Positions 10,964-20,121 of a DNA stretch of 64,000 nt are shown here, one piece after another (the first letter of the stretch is position 1; each line of letters begins with the position of its first letter). A model generated the notes under the pieces. The model worked only from the letters and a program-made list of their open reading frames with translations, searched no databases and was not told where the DNA came from. A program made the position numbers and the translations under genes. The stretch comes from Devosia nitrariae (GTDB lineage Bacteria > Pseudomonadota > Alphaproteobacteria > Rhizobiales > Devosiaceae), in contig NZ_BSNS01000007.1 of assembly GCF_030160115.1 (NCBI RefSeq), forward strand, positions 669,501 to 733,500, in the 5' to 3' direction.

Positions 10964-12616
10964 GTGTTTGAGAGCATCCGGTTCCTGGCGCGCAGGGCGA
11001 CTTTGCGTGCCGCCGATCTTGTCTTGACCGCGCCTTGGCTGCGCTGGACTTGGACAGGGCTGGCCGACGACAGATTTGCCGCCGCGCTTTCCGAACTGCG
11101 CCCGAGCGATCCCGAGGCGGTGCGCGACATGATGGCCGGTCGCTATCTCTTGGCCGGCAGGCTCGTCGAGACTGGCGGCATCTCCCCCTTTGCAGTCGAT
11201 ACCGATCAGCCCGACTGGTTCGCCGCGCTCCACGGCTTTGCCTGGCTGCGTCATTTCCGCGACCTGCGCGATGCCGGCGAACGCGGCTTCGCACGCACCC
11301 TGGTGCTTGACTGGATCGGCCACGAAGGGCGCTTCGAGCGCGACAGCTGGACTCCTGCCGTGACCGCCCAGCGCGTGCTCAACTGGCTGCGCCACCTCGA
11401 CGTCCTGACCGACGGGGCGGGCTCCGGAGAAGTGCGCGCCATCCAGCGGTCGCTCTCGACCCAGATCCAGAGCCTGAAGCTGCGCAGCCGCCTGTCGGCC
11501 GATCCGGTCGAGCGGCTGCTTTGCGCGACCGCACTGACCGGCGCCGCCATTTGCGATCTCGACCCCGAATCCGAGGCGGACATCGAGCACCGGCTCACCC
11601 GGCTCGACGCCGAGCTCGCCGGCCAGATCGACGGCGACGGCATGCACCTGTCGCGCAATGCCCGCACGCAGCTTTCCCTGCTCGTCGAGCTAGCCAGCGT
11701 TCGACAATCGCTCGGGGGCCTCAAGTCGGCGCCGAGCCTCGAGTTCGCCGCCCAGGTGGAGCGCATGCATGCAAGCCTCGACGCGCTGACGCTCGGCACC
11801 GGGGAGCCGGGCTATTTCAACGGTTGTGGGCAACTCGCCCACGACACCCTCATCTCGGTGCAGGCTCATAGCGGAGAACGGCGCAGGCGTGCAGCCGCGA
11901 TCGTCGGCGGCTACGCGATCCTCAATGACGGCGAGGCAACGGTCGTCGCCGACAGCGGTCTGGCGCCGCCGCCGGTTTTTGCCGCCGACGCCCATGCTAG
12001 CGCACTCGCCTTCGAATTCAGTCATGGCACGGAACTTGTCGTCGGCAATTGCGGACCCGCCCCTGCCGAACTCGGCGCCAACCGCGACCTCTTCCGCCAG
12101 ACCATCGCTCATTCGGCCCCGACCATCGCGGACGAGAGCAGTGCCCGCATCGCCGAGCGCGGCATCTTCGCTGGACGGCTGTTGGAGGGCGCGGTGCCGC
12201 CGAGCGCCGAAGTCAAGGCCGCCGACCATCAGATGGTGCTGTCGACCGACGGCTATGCCGCCCGCTTCGCGCTCACCATCGAGCGGCGCATCACCCTGCT
12301 TGCCGGTGGTGCGACCCTCGTCGGCCAGGACAGGCTCGTTGCGAGCGGCGAGCGCGGCCTTTCCGGCAGTCTCGCCCTGCGCTTCCACCTGGCGCCCGGC
12401 ACCATGGTGCGTCAGGCCGGCGAAGGCATGGTGCGGCTCGTACTTGCCAACGGCGCTGTCTGGACCTTCCTTTGGGAAGGCGCGAACCTGCGCGAGGACG
12501 AGAGCGTGCGCCACTCGACTTCGCTCGGATTCCACAAGACGCGCCAGCTCGTCCTCGAGGCCGAGGCCGTGGCCGGCACCGAGATCGCCTGGATCTTCAC
12601 CCGCGAGACCGGCTGA
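10964..12616 (+). CDS. heparinase II/III family protein
   Basis: A 550-aa protein with an N-terminal alpha-helical toroid (about residues 1-290, with NWLRHLDVL and [22 protein letters not shown]) and a C-terminal beta-sandwich (about 300-550). The LARNA-like HLSRNARTQ stretch matches this uncharacterised alphaproteobacterial heparinase II/III group. True heparinases cleave acidic polysaccharides by elimination. Here the substrate is unknown, and a role in envelope polysaccharide turnover is only a guess from family. The GTG start at 10964 follows GAGGG. It lies between rsmB and purH, a conserved position in Hyphomicrobiales. I see no signal peptide. Confidence 0.9.
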   Translation: MFESIRFLARRATLRAADLVLTAPWLRWTWTGLADDRFAAALSELRPSDPEAVRDMMAGRYLLAGRLVETGGISPFAVDTDQPDWFAALHGFAWLRHFRDLRDAGERGFARTLVLDWIGHEGRFERDSWTPAVTAQRVLNWLRHLDVLTDGAGSGEVRAIQRSLSTQIQSLKLRSRLSADPVERLLCATALTGAAICDLDPESEADIEHRLTRLDAELAGQIDGDGMHLSRNARTQLSLLVELASVRQSLGGLKSAPSLEFAAQVERMHASLDALTLGTGEPGYFNGCGQLAHDTLISVQAHSGERRRRAAAIVGGYAILNDGEATVVADSGLAPPPVFAADAHASALAFEFSHGTELVVGNCGPAPAELGANRDLFRQTIAHSAPTIADESSARIAERGIFAGRLLEGAVPPSAEVKAADHQMVLSTDGYAARFALTIERRITLLAGGATLVGQDRLVASGERGLSGSLALRFHLAPGTMVRQAGEGMVRLVLANGAVWTFLWEGANLREDESVRHSTSLGFHKTRQLVLEAEAVAGTEIAWIFTRETG

Positions 12617-12714
12617 GCCTTTCTCTCGCCACGGAAGTGGCGACCGCCTGTTCCCTTTGCCGGCGCAGCGTGCTAGCGAGCCGCTGTTCTCATTTTCATG
12701 CGGCAGGTGACGAG

Positions 12715-14307
12715 ATGGCTGAAGGCAGGACGGTCGCAGTCGGTCGGGCATTGCTGTCGGTCTTTGACAAGACCGGCATTGCCGATTTCGCCGGAGCGCT
12801 TGCGGGAACCGGCGCCGAACTGGTTTCGACCGGCGGCACGCATAAGCTGATTGCCGAGGCAGGTCTTGCCGTCCGCGACATCGTCGACCTGACCGGCTTT
12901 CCCGAGATGATGGACGGCCGGGTCAAGACCCTGCACCCCAACGTCCATGGCGGGCTCCTGGCCGTACGCGACAATCCCGAGCACAAGTCGGCCATGGACG
13001 CCCACGCCATCGGGCCCATCGACCTCGTCGCCGTCAACCTCTACCCCTTCGAAAAGACCGTCGCTTCGGGCGCCGACTACGCAACGATCATCGAGAATAT
13101 CGACATCGGCGGACCGGCCATGATCCGCTCGGCCGCAAAGAACCACGCCTATGTGACCGTTGTCGTCGATCCGGCCGACTATCCGGTCATCATCGAGGCT
13201 GTTTCGCGCGAGGGCGGCGTACCTTACGACCTGCGCCAGAGGCTCGCCGCCAAGGCCTATGCCCGCACCGCCGCCTATGATGGGGCCATCTCTGCCTGGT
13301 TCTCGCGCGCGCTCGATTTCCCCGACATGCCCTGGCGCAGTTTCGCCGGCGCCTTGCGCGAAGTCATGCGCTACGGCGAGAACCCGCACCAATGGGCGGC
13401 CTTCTATGCGACCGGCGAGAACCGGCCGGGCGTTGCCACTGCCCGCCAGGTGCAAGGCAAGACCCTCTCCTACAACAACATCAACGACACCGACGCCGCC
13501 TTCGAGCTCGTCAGCGAGTTCGATCCGGCAAAGGTGGCAGCCGTCGCCGTCATCAAGCACGCCAACCCCTGCGGCGTGGCGCTGGCCGGCGACGTCATCA
13601 CCGCCTACCGCAACGCCTTGCGCACCGACCCCGTCTCCGCCTTCGGCGGAATCGTCGCAGTCAACCGCGAGATCGACGCCGGGGCCGCCGCCGAGATCGT
13701 CAAAGTCTTCACCGAGGTGATCGTTGCCCCCTCCGCCACCCCAGAGGCCGTCGAGATCATCGCCGCCAAGAAGAATTTGCGCCTGCTGCTGACCGGGGGC
13801 GTCGCCGACCCCAAGGCCGAGGGGCTGACCGTGCGCTCGGTCGCCGGCGGGCTGCTCGTCCAGGGGCGCGACAACCGCAATGTCGACGACTGCGACCTCA
13901 AGGTCGTGACCAAACGGGCGCCGAGCGACGCGGAACTGCGCGACCTGAGGCTCGCCGCAAAGGTTGCCAAGCACGTCAAGTCCAACGCCATTGTCTACGT
14001 CAAGGACGGGGCGACGGTCGGCATCGGCGCCGGCCAGATGAGCCGCGTGGATTCTGCGCGCGTTGCGCACCGCAAGTCGATCGATGCGGCTGAAGCCGCC
14101 GGGATCGAGGGCGCGCTGACACAAGGTTCGGTCGTTGCCTCCGACGCGTTCTTTCCCTTCGCCGACGGGCTCGAGGCACTGGTCGAGGCCGGCGCCACCG
14201 CCGTCATCCAGCCCGGGGGATCGGTACGTGACGATGAAGTGATCGCAGCCGCTGACGCGGCCGGCATCGCCATGGTCATGACCGGTATGCGCCACTTCCG
14301 CCATTAG
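12715..14307 (+). CDS. purH: bifunctional AICAR formyltransferase/IMP cyclohydrolase PurH
   Basis: Catalyses the last two steps of IMP synthesis; 530 aa, the family norm. The N-terminal MGS-like cyclohydrolase domain (residues 5-200) has [25 protein letters not shown] and [15 protein letters not shown]. The transformylase domain carries the catalytic KHANPCG with Lys281 and His282. The ATG at 12715 follows GACGAG; the frame is open further upstream, but the sequence there is the reading-frame shadow of the heparinase gene. It is the last gene before a RIME-like repeat that separates it from leuC. Confidence 0.98.
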   Translation: MAEGRTVAVGRALLSVFDKTGIADFAGALAGTGAELVSTGGTHKLIAEAGLAVRDIVDLTGFPEMMDGRVKTLHPNVHGGLLAVRDNPEHKSAMDAHAIGPIDLVAVNLYPFEKTVASGADYATIIENIDIGGPAMIRSAAKNHAYVTVVVDPADYPVIIEAVSREGGVPYDLRQRLAAKAYARTAAYDGAISAWFSRALDFPDMPWRSFAGALREVMRYGENPHQWAAFYATGENRPGVATARQVQGKTLSYNNINDTDAAFELVSEFDPAKVAAVAVIKHANPCGVALAGDVITAYRNALRTDPVSAFGGIVAVNREIDAGAAAEIVKVFTEVIVAPSATPEAVEIIAAKKNLRLLLTGGVADPKAEGLTVRSVAGGLLVQGRDNRNVDDCDLKVVTKRAPSDAELRDLRLAAKVAKHVKSNAIVYVKDGATVGIGAGQMSRVDSARVAHRKSIDAAEAAGIEGALTQGSVVASDAFFPFADGLEALVEAGATAVIQPGGSVRDDEVIAAADAAGIAMVMTGMRHFRH

Positions 14308-14416
14308 AGCGGTTTCAGCAAAAAGCCCGTGCCGGACTAGATACGGGATGGACGGCACTTCTACGGTTCGAAACCGCGGCAATCTCCGATCGGGCATCTG
14401 CTGAGGGCGTGCGCCC
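14308..14416. repeat. RIME-like repeat between purH and leuC
   Basis: This starts AGAGCGGTTTCAGCAAAAAGCC and includes the GCCGGACTAGATACGGGATGG module, then a degenerate TACGGTTCGAAACCGC palindrome. The remaining 150 bp up to leuC has short imperfect palindromes but no gene; the leuC promoter must be there. Confidence 0.65.
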
Positions 14417-14566
14417 CACCAGGCGGTCGGCTGCCGAGCAACCGTACCCAAGAGTACGCATGCGTCTTGACCGCTGCCGGAGGGCGGCTTAGAACGGCTC
14501 CAATCTGGCGCTGTCCAGCCGGGACGATGCCGCCAAGATTGCCAGCCGATATGGATTGACCGCGAG

Positions 14567-15973
14567 ATGACCACTCAACGCACGCTCTACGACAAGATCT
14601 GGGATGACCACCTGGTCGCCAACAACGAAGACGGCACCTCGCTTCTCTATATCGACCGTCACCTCGTGCACGAGGTGACGAGCCCGCAGGCTTTCGAGGG
14701 CCTGCGGATCAACGGCCGTAAGGTGCGCGCGCCCGAGCGCACGCTCGCCGTCGTCGACCACAACGTGCCGACCACCGACCGCACCCACGGCATCGATGAT
14801 CCCGAGAGCAAGGTGCAGGTCGATACCCTTGCCAGGAACGCTGCGGACTTCGGCGTCGAGTATTTCAACGAACTCGACAAGCGTCAGGGCATCGTCCACA
14901 TCGTCGGCCCCGAGCAGGGCTTCACCCTGCCCGGCATGACCATCGTTTGCGGCGACAGCCACACCTCGACTCACGGCGCCTTCGGCGCGCTCGCCCACGG
15001 CATCGGCACCTCGGAGGTCGAGCACGTGCTGGCAACGCAGACGCTGATCCAGCAGAAGGCCAGGAACATGCTGGTGCGCGTCGACGGGCAACTGCCTCCG
15101 GGCGTGACCGCCAAGGACATCATCCTTGCCATCATCGGCGAGATCGGCACCGCTGGCGGCACCGGCCATGTCATCGAATATGCGGGTGAGGCGATCCGCT
15201 CGCTTTCGATGGAAGGCCGCATGACCATCTGCAATATGTCCATCGAGGGCGGCGCGCGTGCCGGCCTCATCGCACCGGACGAGACGACCTTCGCCTATGT
15301 CAAGGACAAGCCGCGCGCACCCAAGGGCACGGCTTTCGACATGGCGCTCGACTATTGGAAGAGCCTCTATTCCGACGAGGGCGCGCATTTCGACCGCACT
15401 GTGGTTCTCGATGCGGCAAACCTGCCGCCCATCGTCTCCTGGGGCTCCTCGCCCGAGGACGTGGTGTCGGTCACGGGCGTCGTGCCCAACCCCGACGACA
15501 TTGCCGACGAGAACAAGCGGGCCTCCAAGCGGCGAGCGCTCGATTACATGGGCCTGAAGCCGGGCACCAAAATTACCGACATTGCCATCGATCGGGTGTT
15601 CCTTGGCTCGTGCACCAACGGGCGCATCGAGGACCTGCGCGCAGCCGCCAAGGTGCTGGCCGGCCACAAGGTCAAGGAGGGCGTCTCGGCCATGGTCGTG
15701 CCCGGCTCCGGGCTGGTGAAGGCGCAGGCCGAAGCCGAGGGTCTCGACAAGGTCTTCAAGGAAGCCGGCTTTGACTGGCGCGAGCCCGGCTGCTCCATGT
15801 GCCTGGCCATGAACGCCGACAAGCTGAGGCCGCAGGAGCGCTGCGCCTCGACCTCGAACCGTAATTTCGAAGGCCGTCAGGGCTTCAAGGGCCGCACGCA
15901 CCTCGTCTCGCCCACGATGGCCGCCGCCGCGGCCATCGCCGGCCATTTCGTCGACATCCGCCAGTGGCGGTGA
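14567..15973 (+). CDS. leuC: 3-isopropylmalate dehydratase large subunit LeuC
   Basis: Large subunit of the leucine-pathway isomerase that converts 2- to 3-isopropylmalate with LeuD; 468 aa, full length. The 4Fe-4S ligands are Cys349 in [13 protein letters not shown] and Cys409 and Cys412 in GCSMCLAMN. Other hallmarks are [25 protein letters not shown] and [12 protein letters not shown]. leuD is not in this window. The ATG at 14567 gives the usual N-terminus ([12 protein letters not shown]). The stop overlaps the GTG start of the following zincin gene by 10 nt. Confidence 0.98.
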   Translation: MTTQRTLYDKIWDDHLVANNEDGTSLLYIDRHLVHEVTSPQAFEGLRINGRKVRAPERTLAVVDHNVPTTDRTHGIDDPESKVQVDTLARNAADFGVEYFNELDKRQGIVHIVGPEQGFTLPGMTIVCGDSHTSTHGAFGALAHGIGTSEVEHVLATQTLIQQKARNMLVRVDGQLPPGVTAKDIILAIIGEIGTAGGTGHVIEYAGEAIRSLSMEGRMTICNMSIEGGARAGLIAPDETTFAYVKDKPRAPKGTAFDMALDYWKSLYSDEGAHFDRTVVLDAANLPPIVSWGSSPEDVVSVTGVVPNPDDIADENKRASKRRALDYMGLKPGTKITDIAIDRVFLGSCTNGRIEDLRAAAKVLAGHKVKEGVSAMVVPGSGLVKAQAEAEGLDKVFKEAGFDWREPGCSMCLAMNADKLRPQERCASTSNRNFEGRQGFKGRTHLVSPTMAAAAAIAGHFVDIRQWR

Positions 15974-16392
15974 AGGTGAACGAATGGGCGGAGCGCCTGG
16001 CGCCCTCGCTCGATGATTTCGAGCAATTGGCCCTGGCCGCTCTCGAAGGCCTGCCTGCCGAGTTCCGCGGGTTGGCCGCGGACGTGACCTGCCGCGTGGC
16101 CGACTTCCCCGACGAGGACGTTGTCGAGGAGATGGGACTGGAAAGCCCCTTCGACCTGCTGGGGCTTTTCGAGGGGGTAGGGCGGGCCCATGACGGTGAC
16201 GTGCCGCAGTCCGGTCAGATGCCCAACCGCGTCTGGCTCTACCGCCGCCCCATCCTCGACTATTGGTCCGAGAACGAGGATACGCTCGGCGAGATCGTCA
16301 CCCACGTCCTCATCCACGAGATCGGCCACCATTTCGGCTTTTCCGACGAAGACATGGAAGCCCTGGAGGAAGCGGCTGAGCGAGGGGAATAG
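15964..16392 (+). CDS. zincin-like metallopeptidase family protein
   Basis: A 142-aa soluble protein with the zincin signature HEIGHHFG (His118, Glu119 and His122 as zinc and catalytic residues). It belongs to the small metallopeptidase family found next to housekeeping genes in actinobacteria and alphaproteobacteria; no substrate is known. The N-terminal half has [19 protein letters not shown] and the acidic [12 protein letters not shown], typical of the family. Start codons GTG 15964, GTG 15970 and GTG 15976 are all possible. The first overlaps leuC, implying cotranscription. Confidence 0.88.
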   Translation: MAVKVNEWAERLAPSLDDFEQLALAALEGLPAEFRGLAADVTCRVADFPDEDVVEEMGLESPFDLLGLFEGVGRAHDGDVPQSGQMPNRVWLYRRPILDYWSENEDTLGEIVTHVLIHEIGHHFGFSDEDMEALEEAAERGE

Positions 16393-16452
16393 CGCGTTCT
16401 TAGCAAAGTGGCACCATTTTTGCGGTTCGAAAACGCGACAATTCACCTGCGT
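16393..16452. repeat. short RIME-like repeat
   Basis: A shortened copy: GCGCGTTCTTAGCAAAGTGG then CACCATTTTTGCGGTTCGAAAACGCG. The inner TTTTGCGGTTCGAAAA module is the same as at 10730, 21626 and 37565. It lies between convergent genes. Confidence 0.65.
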
Positions 16453-16495
16453 GGGCGCGGGTGCGGAACCTCGGCAGAATGTCACCCGTCTCGAC

Positions 16496-16879
16496 CTACT
16501 CGTCCGGCAACGGCCGTCCCGGCGGCTGCACGGTGACCGCCGCAGGCTTCTGGGCAGCATCGGTGGACTCGCGCTGGGCCTCGTCCCGCGCCACGAATTC
16601 GTACTCGATCTCGTTGCCGCCCGACGGATCGTCCGAAACCCGCAGCGCCAGTCCGTTTTCGTCGAGCGCCGAGAACCACTCCTCCCAGCTCACCAGCTGA
16701 AAGCCACCGACCCGGTCCGGTCCCTGGTTGCTCGAGGCGTTGAGTGCGTCCTGACCGAAGGTGATCTGCAGGATGGTGCGGCTCGACGAGCCCGCCGGCA
16801 CTTCCATCAGCACCGGATTACCGCCGCGCGCGATCGCCCACTGGCGGATGTCGTCGCGATTCGTCAGGATCTTGGCCAT
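16496..16879 (-). CDS. small conserved protein, paralogue of the 18962-19261 gene
   Basis: A 127-aa protein of unknown function. The core is NRDDIRQWAIARGGNPVLM near the start, ITFGQDALNASS, and SWEEWFSALDENGLALRVS with EYEFVARDEA at 75-105. The pattern (a charged helix with WA-x-x-RGG, then W-x-x-W-x-x-LD-x-x-x-LAL) recalls small rhizobial proteins often mislabelled as 1,4-alpha-glucan branching enzymes. The C-terminal 25 residues are low in complexity (Ala, Pro, Gln). The ATG at 16879 has a strong GGGAGG site 5 nt upstream, better than the GTG two codons earlier. It is convergent with the zincin gene and divergent from the DUF4893 gene. Confidence 0.8.
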   Translation of the reverse strand: MAKILTNRDDIRQWAIARGGNPVLMEVPAGSSSRTILQITFGQDALNASSNQGPDRVGGFQLVSWEEWFSALDENGLALRVSDDPSGGNEIEYEFVARDEAQRESTDAAQKPAAVTVQPPGRPLPDE

Positions 16880-17000
16880 AGGCACCTCCCGGGATTTTGC
16901 TTATTGACTCAACTGTTGACCGTGCGAAGAGTTTCGTCGTCGCCCGCCTGCATCCATGCTGCGCCCGTGCCGCTCCGCATTCAACCCCCGGAGACGCCTC

Positions 17001-17615
17001 ATGCCCGCCCTCGCCCGCCTGGGTCTCATCCTTGCGCTCGCCCTGCCGGCGCCGGCCCTGGCTCAGGGTGTGGCGCCCTGCACGGCGCCTGAAGGCACCC
17101 TTTCCGAGCGCGACGCGTCAAGGCTTGCCGGTCTTGAATGGTCGCGCCTGCGTGGCCTGGCTGCGGCTCTTACCGAAGCCGACGGCGAGGCGCGGCAAAC
17201 CGTGGCCGGGCTCTATGCCAACGGCCTCGCGCCCGCCGGCGATCTGCCCGAGGGCGACTACCACTGCCGCACGATCAAGCTCGGCGACATCTCGCCCCTC
17301 GTCGTCTATCAGTTCTTCGACTGCACGCTCGAGGCAACCGAAGGCGGTTACGCCATCGTGAAGGGAACCGGCTCGCAGCGCTTTGCCGGCAACCTGACCG
17401 CATCCGGCGACGGCTATTTCTATCGCGGCGCACTCCATTATGCCGACGAAGGTCCTTTCGCCTATGACGGCGCGAGCGAGCGCGACCAGGTCGGCTGCCT
17501 CTACAAGGTCAGCCCCGACGGCGACAGCTATGTTCTCGAGCTGCCGTCACCGCTCCTCGAGTCCTTTCATGACGTCATTGTACTGTTGCCCGAATCGGAC
17601 AGCGGAAACCGTTAA
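17001..17615 (+). CDS. DUF4893 domain protein, exported
   Basis: A 204-aa periplasmic protein of unknown function. The start ATG at 17001 opens a clear signal peptide, MPALARLGLILALALPAPAL, cleaved after ALAQ. The mature domain matches DUF4893: ERDASRLAGLEWSRLRGLAAAL, GDYHCRTIKLG (first Cys), YQFFDCTLEA (second Cys), SGDGYFYRGALHY and GCLYKVSPDG. It ends LELPSPLLESFHDVIVL, again typical. The frame is open 45 nt further up, but the signal peptide fixes the start. Upstream is the divergent small conserved gene. Confidence 0.88.
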   Translation: MPALARLGLILALALPAPALAQGVAPCTAPEGTLSERDASRLAGLEWSRLRGLAAALTEADGEARQTVAGLYANGLAPAGDLPEGDYHCRTIKLGDISPLVVYQFFDCTLEATEGGYAIVKGTGSQRFAGNLTASGDGYFYRGALHYADEGPFAYDGASERDQVGCLYKVSPDGDSYVLELPSPLLESFHDVIVLLPESDSGNR

Positions 17616-17664
17616 CGGCTTATTGGCCGCCAGTGGCTAGCATGGGTAAGACTTCGAGACCGTC

Positions 17665-18864
17665 ATGAGCGCCGCCACCTTCGTTCTCACCATCAACCTC
17701 TTCATCGCCGCCATCTTCGCGGTCTCGTTCGGCGTTGTGGCCGCCTATCAGAAGACTTCGGACGCGGCGCGCTGGCAAAGCGCCGCCTACGGGCTGGGCG
17801 TTTTCAACGTCGTCCTCGAATTCATCCTGCCCTTCCAGGAGGATCCCCGGCTCGTCGGCATCGCCATCTTCCTCGATTTCCTGCTGGCAACCCTCCTCAT
17901 CGTCGTCGGGCTCGCCCGCCACTATCGCCAGCCGGTACCCTGGCGCGTGCTCGGCGGCATCCTCGCCGTCTCGACTGTGACTATCCTCGTTATCATCGAC
18001 TGGCCGCGCGGGAGCTTTGCGCGCATGGTGCTCTATCAGGCGCCCTATGCGGCGGTCATGACGGTCGGCGCCTGGGTGATCCTGCGCCACAAGGCCAAGC
18101 GCGCCCTCGACCTGATCCTTGGCGGGCTCTTCATATTGAGTGCCCTGCAGTTCTTGGCCAAGCCCCTGCTCGCGGCCGCCATCGGCTCGGGCGCCAGCCC
18201 GCAGGACTATATCAACTCGACCTACGCAGCGATCTCGCAGACCGCCGGCGCGTTCCTCCTTATCGCCAACGGCCTGCTCATCCTCCTCATCCTCGTGCGC
18301 AACCTGATGGAGGAGATGACAGCCCGCTCCGAGACCGACAAGCTCTCGGGCCTCTTCAACCGGCGCGGATTCGACGACCGGGTCGGACCAGGCATCGCAA
18401 CGCTGCGCCGCACGGGCATGCCCGGCACCATGATCATCGCCGACCTCGACAACTTCAAGGCCATCAACGACACCCACGGCCACGAATGTGGCGACGCTGT
18501 GATCGTCGCCTTTGCGCGGCTTTTGAAAGAATCGGCCGGAGAGCACTTTATCGTCGGGCGCCTGGGCGGCGAGGAGTTCGGCGTGTTCATGCCCGGCGTC
18601 GAGGCCTCGGGCGCCCGTCTGCTTGCCGAAAACGTCCGCACGCGCTTTGCTGCTCTCGTCTTTCCGTTTTCAGCCAGCCTGCGCACGACTGTCAGCATGG
18701 GCGTCTCGCAGATCGAGCCCGGCGACAGCCACTCGGACGCGCTGCGGAGGGCGGACGGTGCCCTCTACCAGGCCAAGCGCGAAGGCCGCAATCGGGTGCA
18801 GGTCGCGTCTTATAGTGACGACGTCATGCCCGAGCACCCGATGGAACGTCTCGCCTCCCGCTAG
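17665..18864 (+). CDS. membrane-bound diguanylate cyclase (GGDEF)
   Basis: Makes the second messenger cyclic di-GMP from two GTP. The 399-aa protein has an N-terminal sensor region of about six membrane helices (residues 5-210) with short loops and no recognisable periplasmic domain, then a GGDEF domain (about 225-385). The active site is GGEEF at residues 301-305 in RLGGEEFGVF; TDKLSGLFNRRGFD and DLDNFKAINDTHGHECGD are the usual substrate-side motifs. The inhibitory-site RxxD (five residues before GGEEF) is not present: the residues are EHFIVGR. No EAL domain is attached. It follows the DUF4893 gene by 49 nt. Confidence 0.95.
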   Translation: MSAATFVLTINLFIAAIFAVSFGVVAAYQKTSDAARWQSAAYGLGVFNVVLEFILPFQEDPRLVGIAIFLDFLLATLLIVVGLARHYRQPVPWRVLGGILAVSTVTILVIIDWPRGSFARMVLYQAPYAAVMTVGAWVILRHKAKRALDLILGGLFILSALQFLAKPLLAAAIGSGASPQDYINSTYAAISQTAGAFLLIANGLLILLILVRNLMEEMTARSETDKLSGLFNRRGFDDRVGPGIATLRRTGMPGTMIIADLDNFKAINDTHGHECGDAVIVAFARLLKESAGEHFIVGRLGGEEFGVFMPGVEASGARLLAENVRTRFAALVFPFSASLRTTVSMGVSQIEPGDSHSDALRRADGALYQAKREGRNRVQVASYSDDVMPEHPMERLASR

Positions 18865-18961
18865 AGCACACGCAAAAACGCGTGAACGGGCTCACGAAAA
18901 ATCCCGCCACAACAAGAGGTTGGAGGACTCCGCCACAACGGCGCCGGCATGGAGGTTCCCG

Positions 18962-19261
18962 TCAGGACCTCTGATGCCGGGCGACGAACTCGAACTCCGG
19001 CTTATCGCTGCCCGAGACCTTGAGGGCGAGGTTCTGCCGGTCGAGCTCGGCGAGCCATGCCGTCCACGAGACCGGGCTCATGCCGTCGTCAGCCTTGGCC
19101 CTGTTCTCGTTCGAGCGCCGCTGCCGCTCGAAACTGAGGCATAGTCTGGCCCGCAGGTCGCCGAAATTATTGCGCACGCGCGCAATGGCCGGAATGCCAC
19201 GGCGCTCGCTCACCCAGGTCTGGATGTCGCGATGTCGGATCAGTGTGTGGGTATCGTGCAT
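18962..19261 (-). CDS. small conserved protein, paralogue of the 16496-16879 gene
   Basis: A 99-aa soluble protein of unknown function. MHDTHTLIRHRDIQTWVSER is followed by RGIPAIARVRN and ends SWTAWLAELDRQNLALKVS with EFEFVARHQRS. The ends match the protein at 16496-16879 (DIRQWAIARGGNP; SWEEWFSALDENGLALRVS; EYEFVARDEA), so the two are paralogues 2 kb apart. The middle differs and is rich in Arg and Lys here. The ATG at 19261 has GGAAGGGAGG 7 nt upstream, so I prefer it to the longer frame from 19294. The gap to the cyclase gene (18865-18961) holds a degenerate RIME-like sequence. Confidence 0.78.
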   Translation of the reverse strand: MHDTHTLIRHRDIQTWVSERRGIPAIARVRNNFGDLRARLCLSFERQRRSNENRAKADDGMSPVSWTAWLAELDRQNLALKVSGSDKPEFEFVARHQRS

Positions 19262-19338
19262 TGTGGCCTCCCTTCCGCAATGTTTTGTGCTCAACGAACC
19301 GGCCCTCTTACGGTTCCAAGCTGGCCGAACTTATGGCC

Positions 19339-20121
19339 TCATGACGGCAACCGTGTGACGAGGTTGAACGCTTCCATCTCTTGGCTGCTGAAATAATAGA
19401 GCCGATCGGGTGTCGTCTCCAATGCATGCAGCCACAGCGCCGGGTCGACCCCGGTTCTGGTCAGGTGCCGCGTGATCTCGGCGGTCATCGTCTGCGCCCG
19501 CGACATTGCTTCGCCCGCCTGGGGCATGGCGCGTACGTCACCGGCAACCGCGCTGGCATAGACCTGGTGCACACCCACCGCCGCGTCTGGCCCTGCGATC
19601 CGCTCGGCACCGGAGGCAAAGACGATGGGGCAAGACGAGGCGCACAGCCGTCCGGCATCGACACGAGTGGCAAAGCGTTTCTCATGGATCAGCGAGCCGA
19701 TGGCGAGCGCATCTACGACGGATCCGCCGGGGGATTCGAGTACCACCGTCTCGACATATTCGCCGCGTGCCGCGACCTCGGCGGCAAAGCGTTCGGCCGA
19801 GCCCGGATCGAACGTGCCGGTCAGCCGCAATTCGCCGCCGGTCGAGAGCTCGATGGAAAGCGGCGCGTCCAGCGCGTCCCGGTCCGACACGATCGCCGGC
19901 ATCGCTCCGCCGCCGGCGGCCTCGGGATTTGCCGGCGGCAGGATGGGCTCAAGCGGCGCGGCGAATGCGGCCGCGTCTCCCGCCGTCAGCTCGCTGTAAT
20001 CGACATAGAGAACACCAAGCGTTCCGGCCAGAAGTGAGAAGAAGGCCGCCCGCATGATGGTGCCGTCATCAAGGCCTGCAAGCCACGCGGACGTCCGGCC
20101 GCCGACGCCCCTGGTGGTCAT
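19339..20121 (-). CDS. periplasmic ClpP/crotonase-fold protein (COG3904-like)
   Basis: A 260-aa protein with one N-terminal membrane helix (about residues 22-42), an Ala/Pro-rich linker and a ClpP-fold domain (about 85-250). The fold is shown by GTFDPGSAERFAAEVAARG, VVLESPGGSVVDALAIGSLI and CASSCPIVFASGAERI, which match the oxyanion-hole and serine regions of COG3904 periplasmic proteins. The Ser in ASSCPIVFASG is the candidate nucleophile; a catalytic His/Asp cannot be fixed. The substrate is unknown. Its ATG overlaps the stop of the membrane-protein gene at 20118-21476 by 4 nt, so the two are one operon and may be a complex. Confidence 0.82.
   Translation of the reverse strand: MTTRGVGGRTSAWLAGLDDGTIMRAAFFSLLAGTLGVLYVDYSELTAGDAAAFAAPLEPILPPANPEAAGGGAMPAIVSDRDALDAPLSIELSTGGELRLTGTFDPGSAERFAAEVAARGEYVETVVLESPGGSVVDALAIGSLIHEKRFATRVDAGRLCASSCPIVFASGAERIAGPDAAVGVHQVYASAVAGDVRAMPQAGEAMSRAQTMTAEITRHLTRTGVDPALWLHALETTPDRLYYFSSQEMEAFNLVTRLPS

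Noticed and set aside
12673..14574. Long minus-strand open frame (633 codons) opposite purH
   Set aside because: Antisense shadow of purH; low-complexity composition and no ribosome site.
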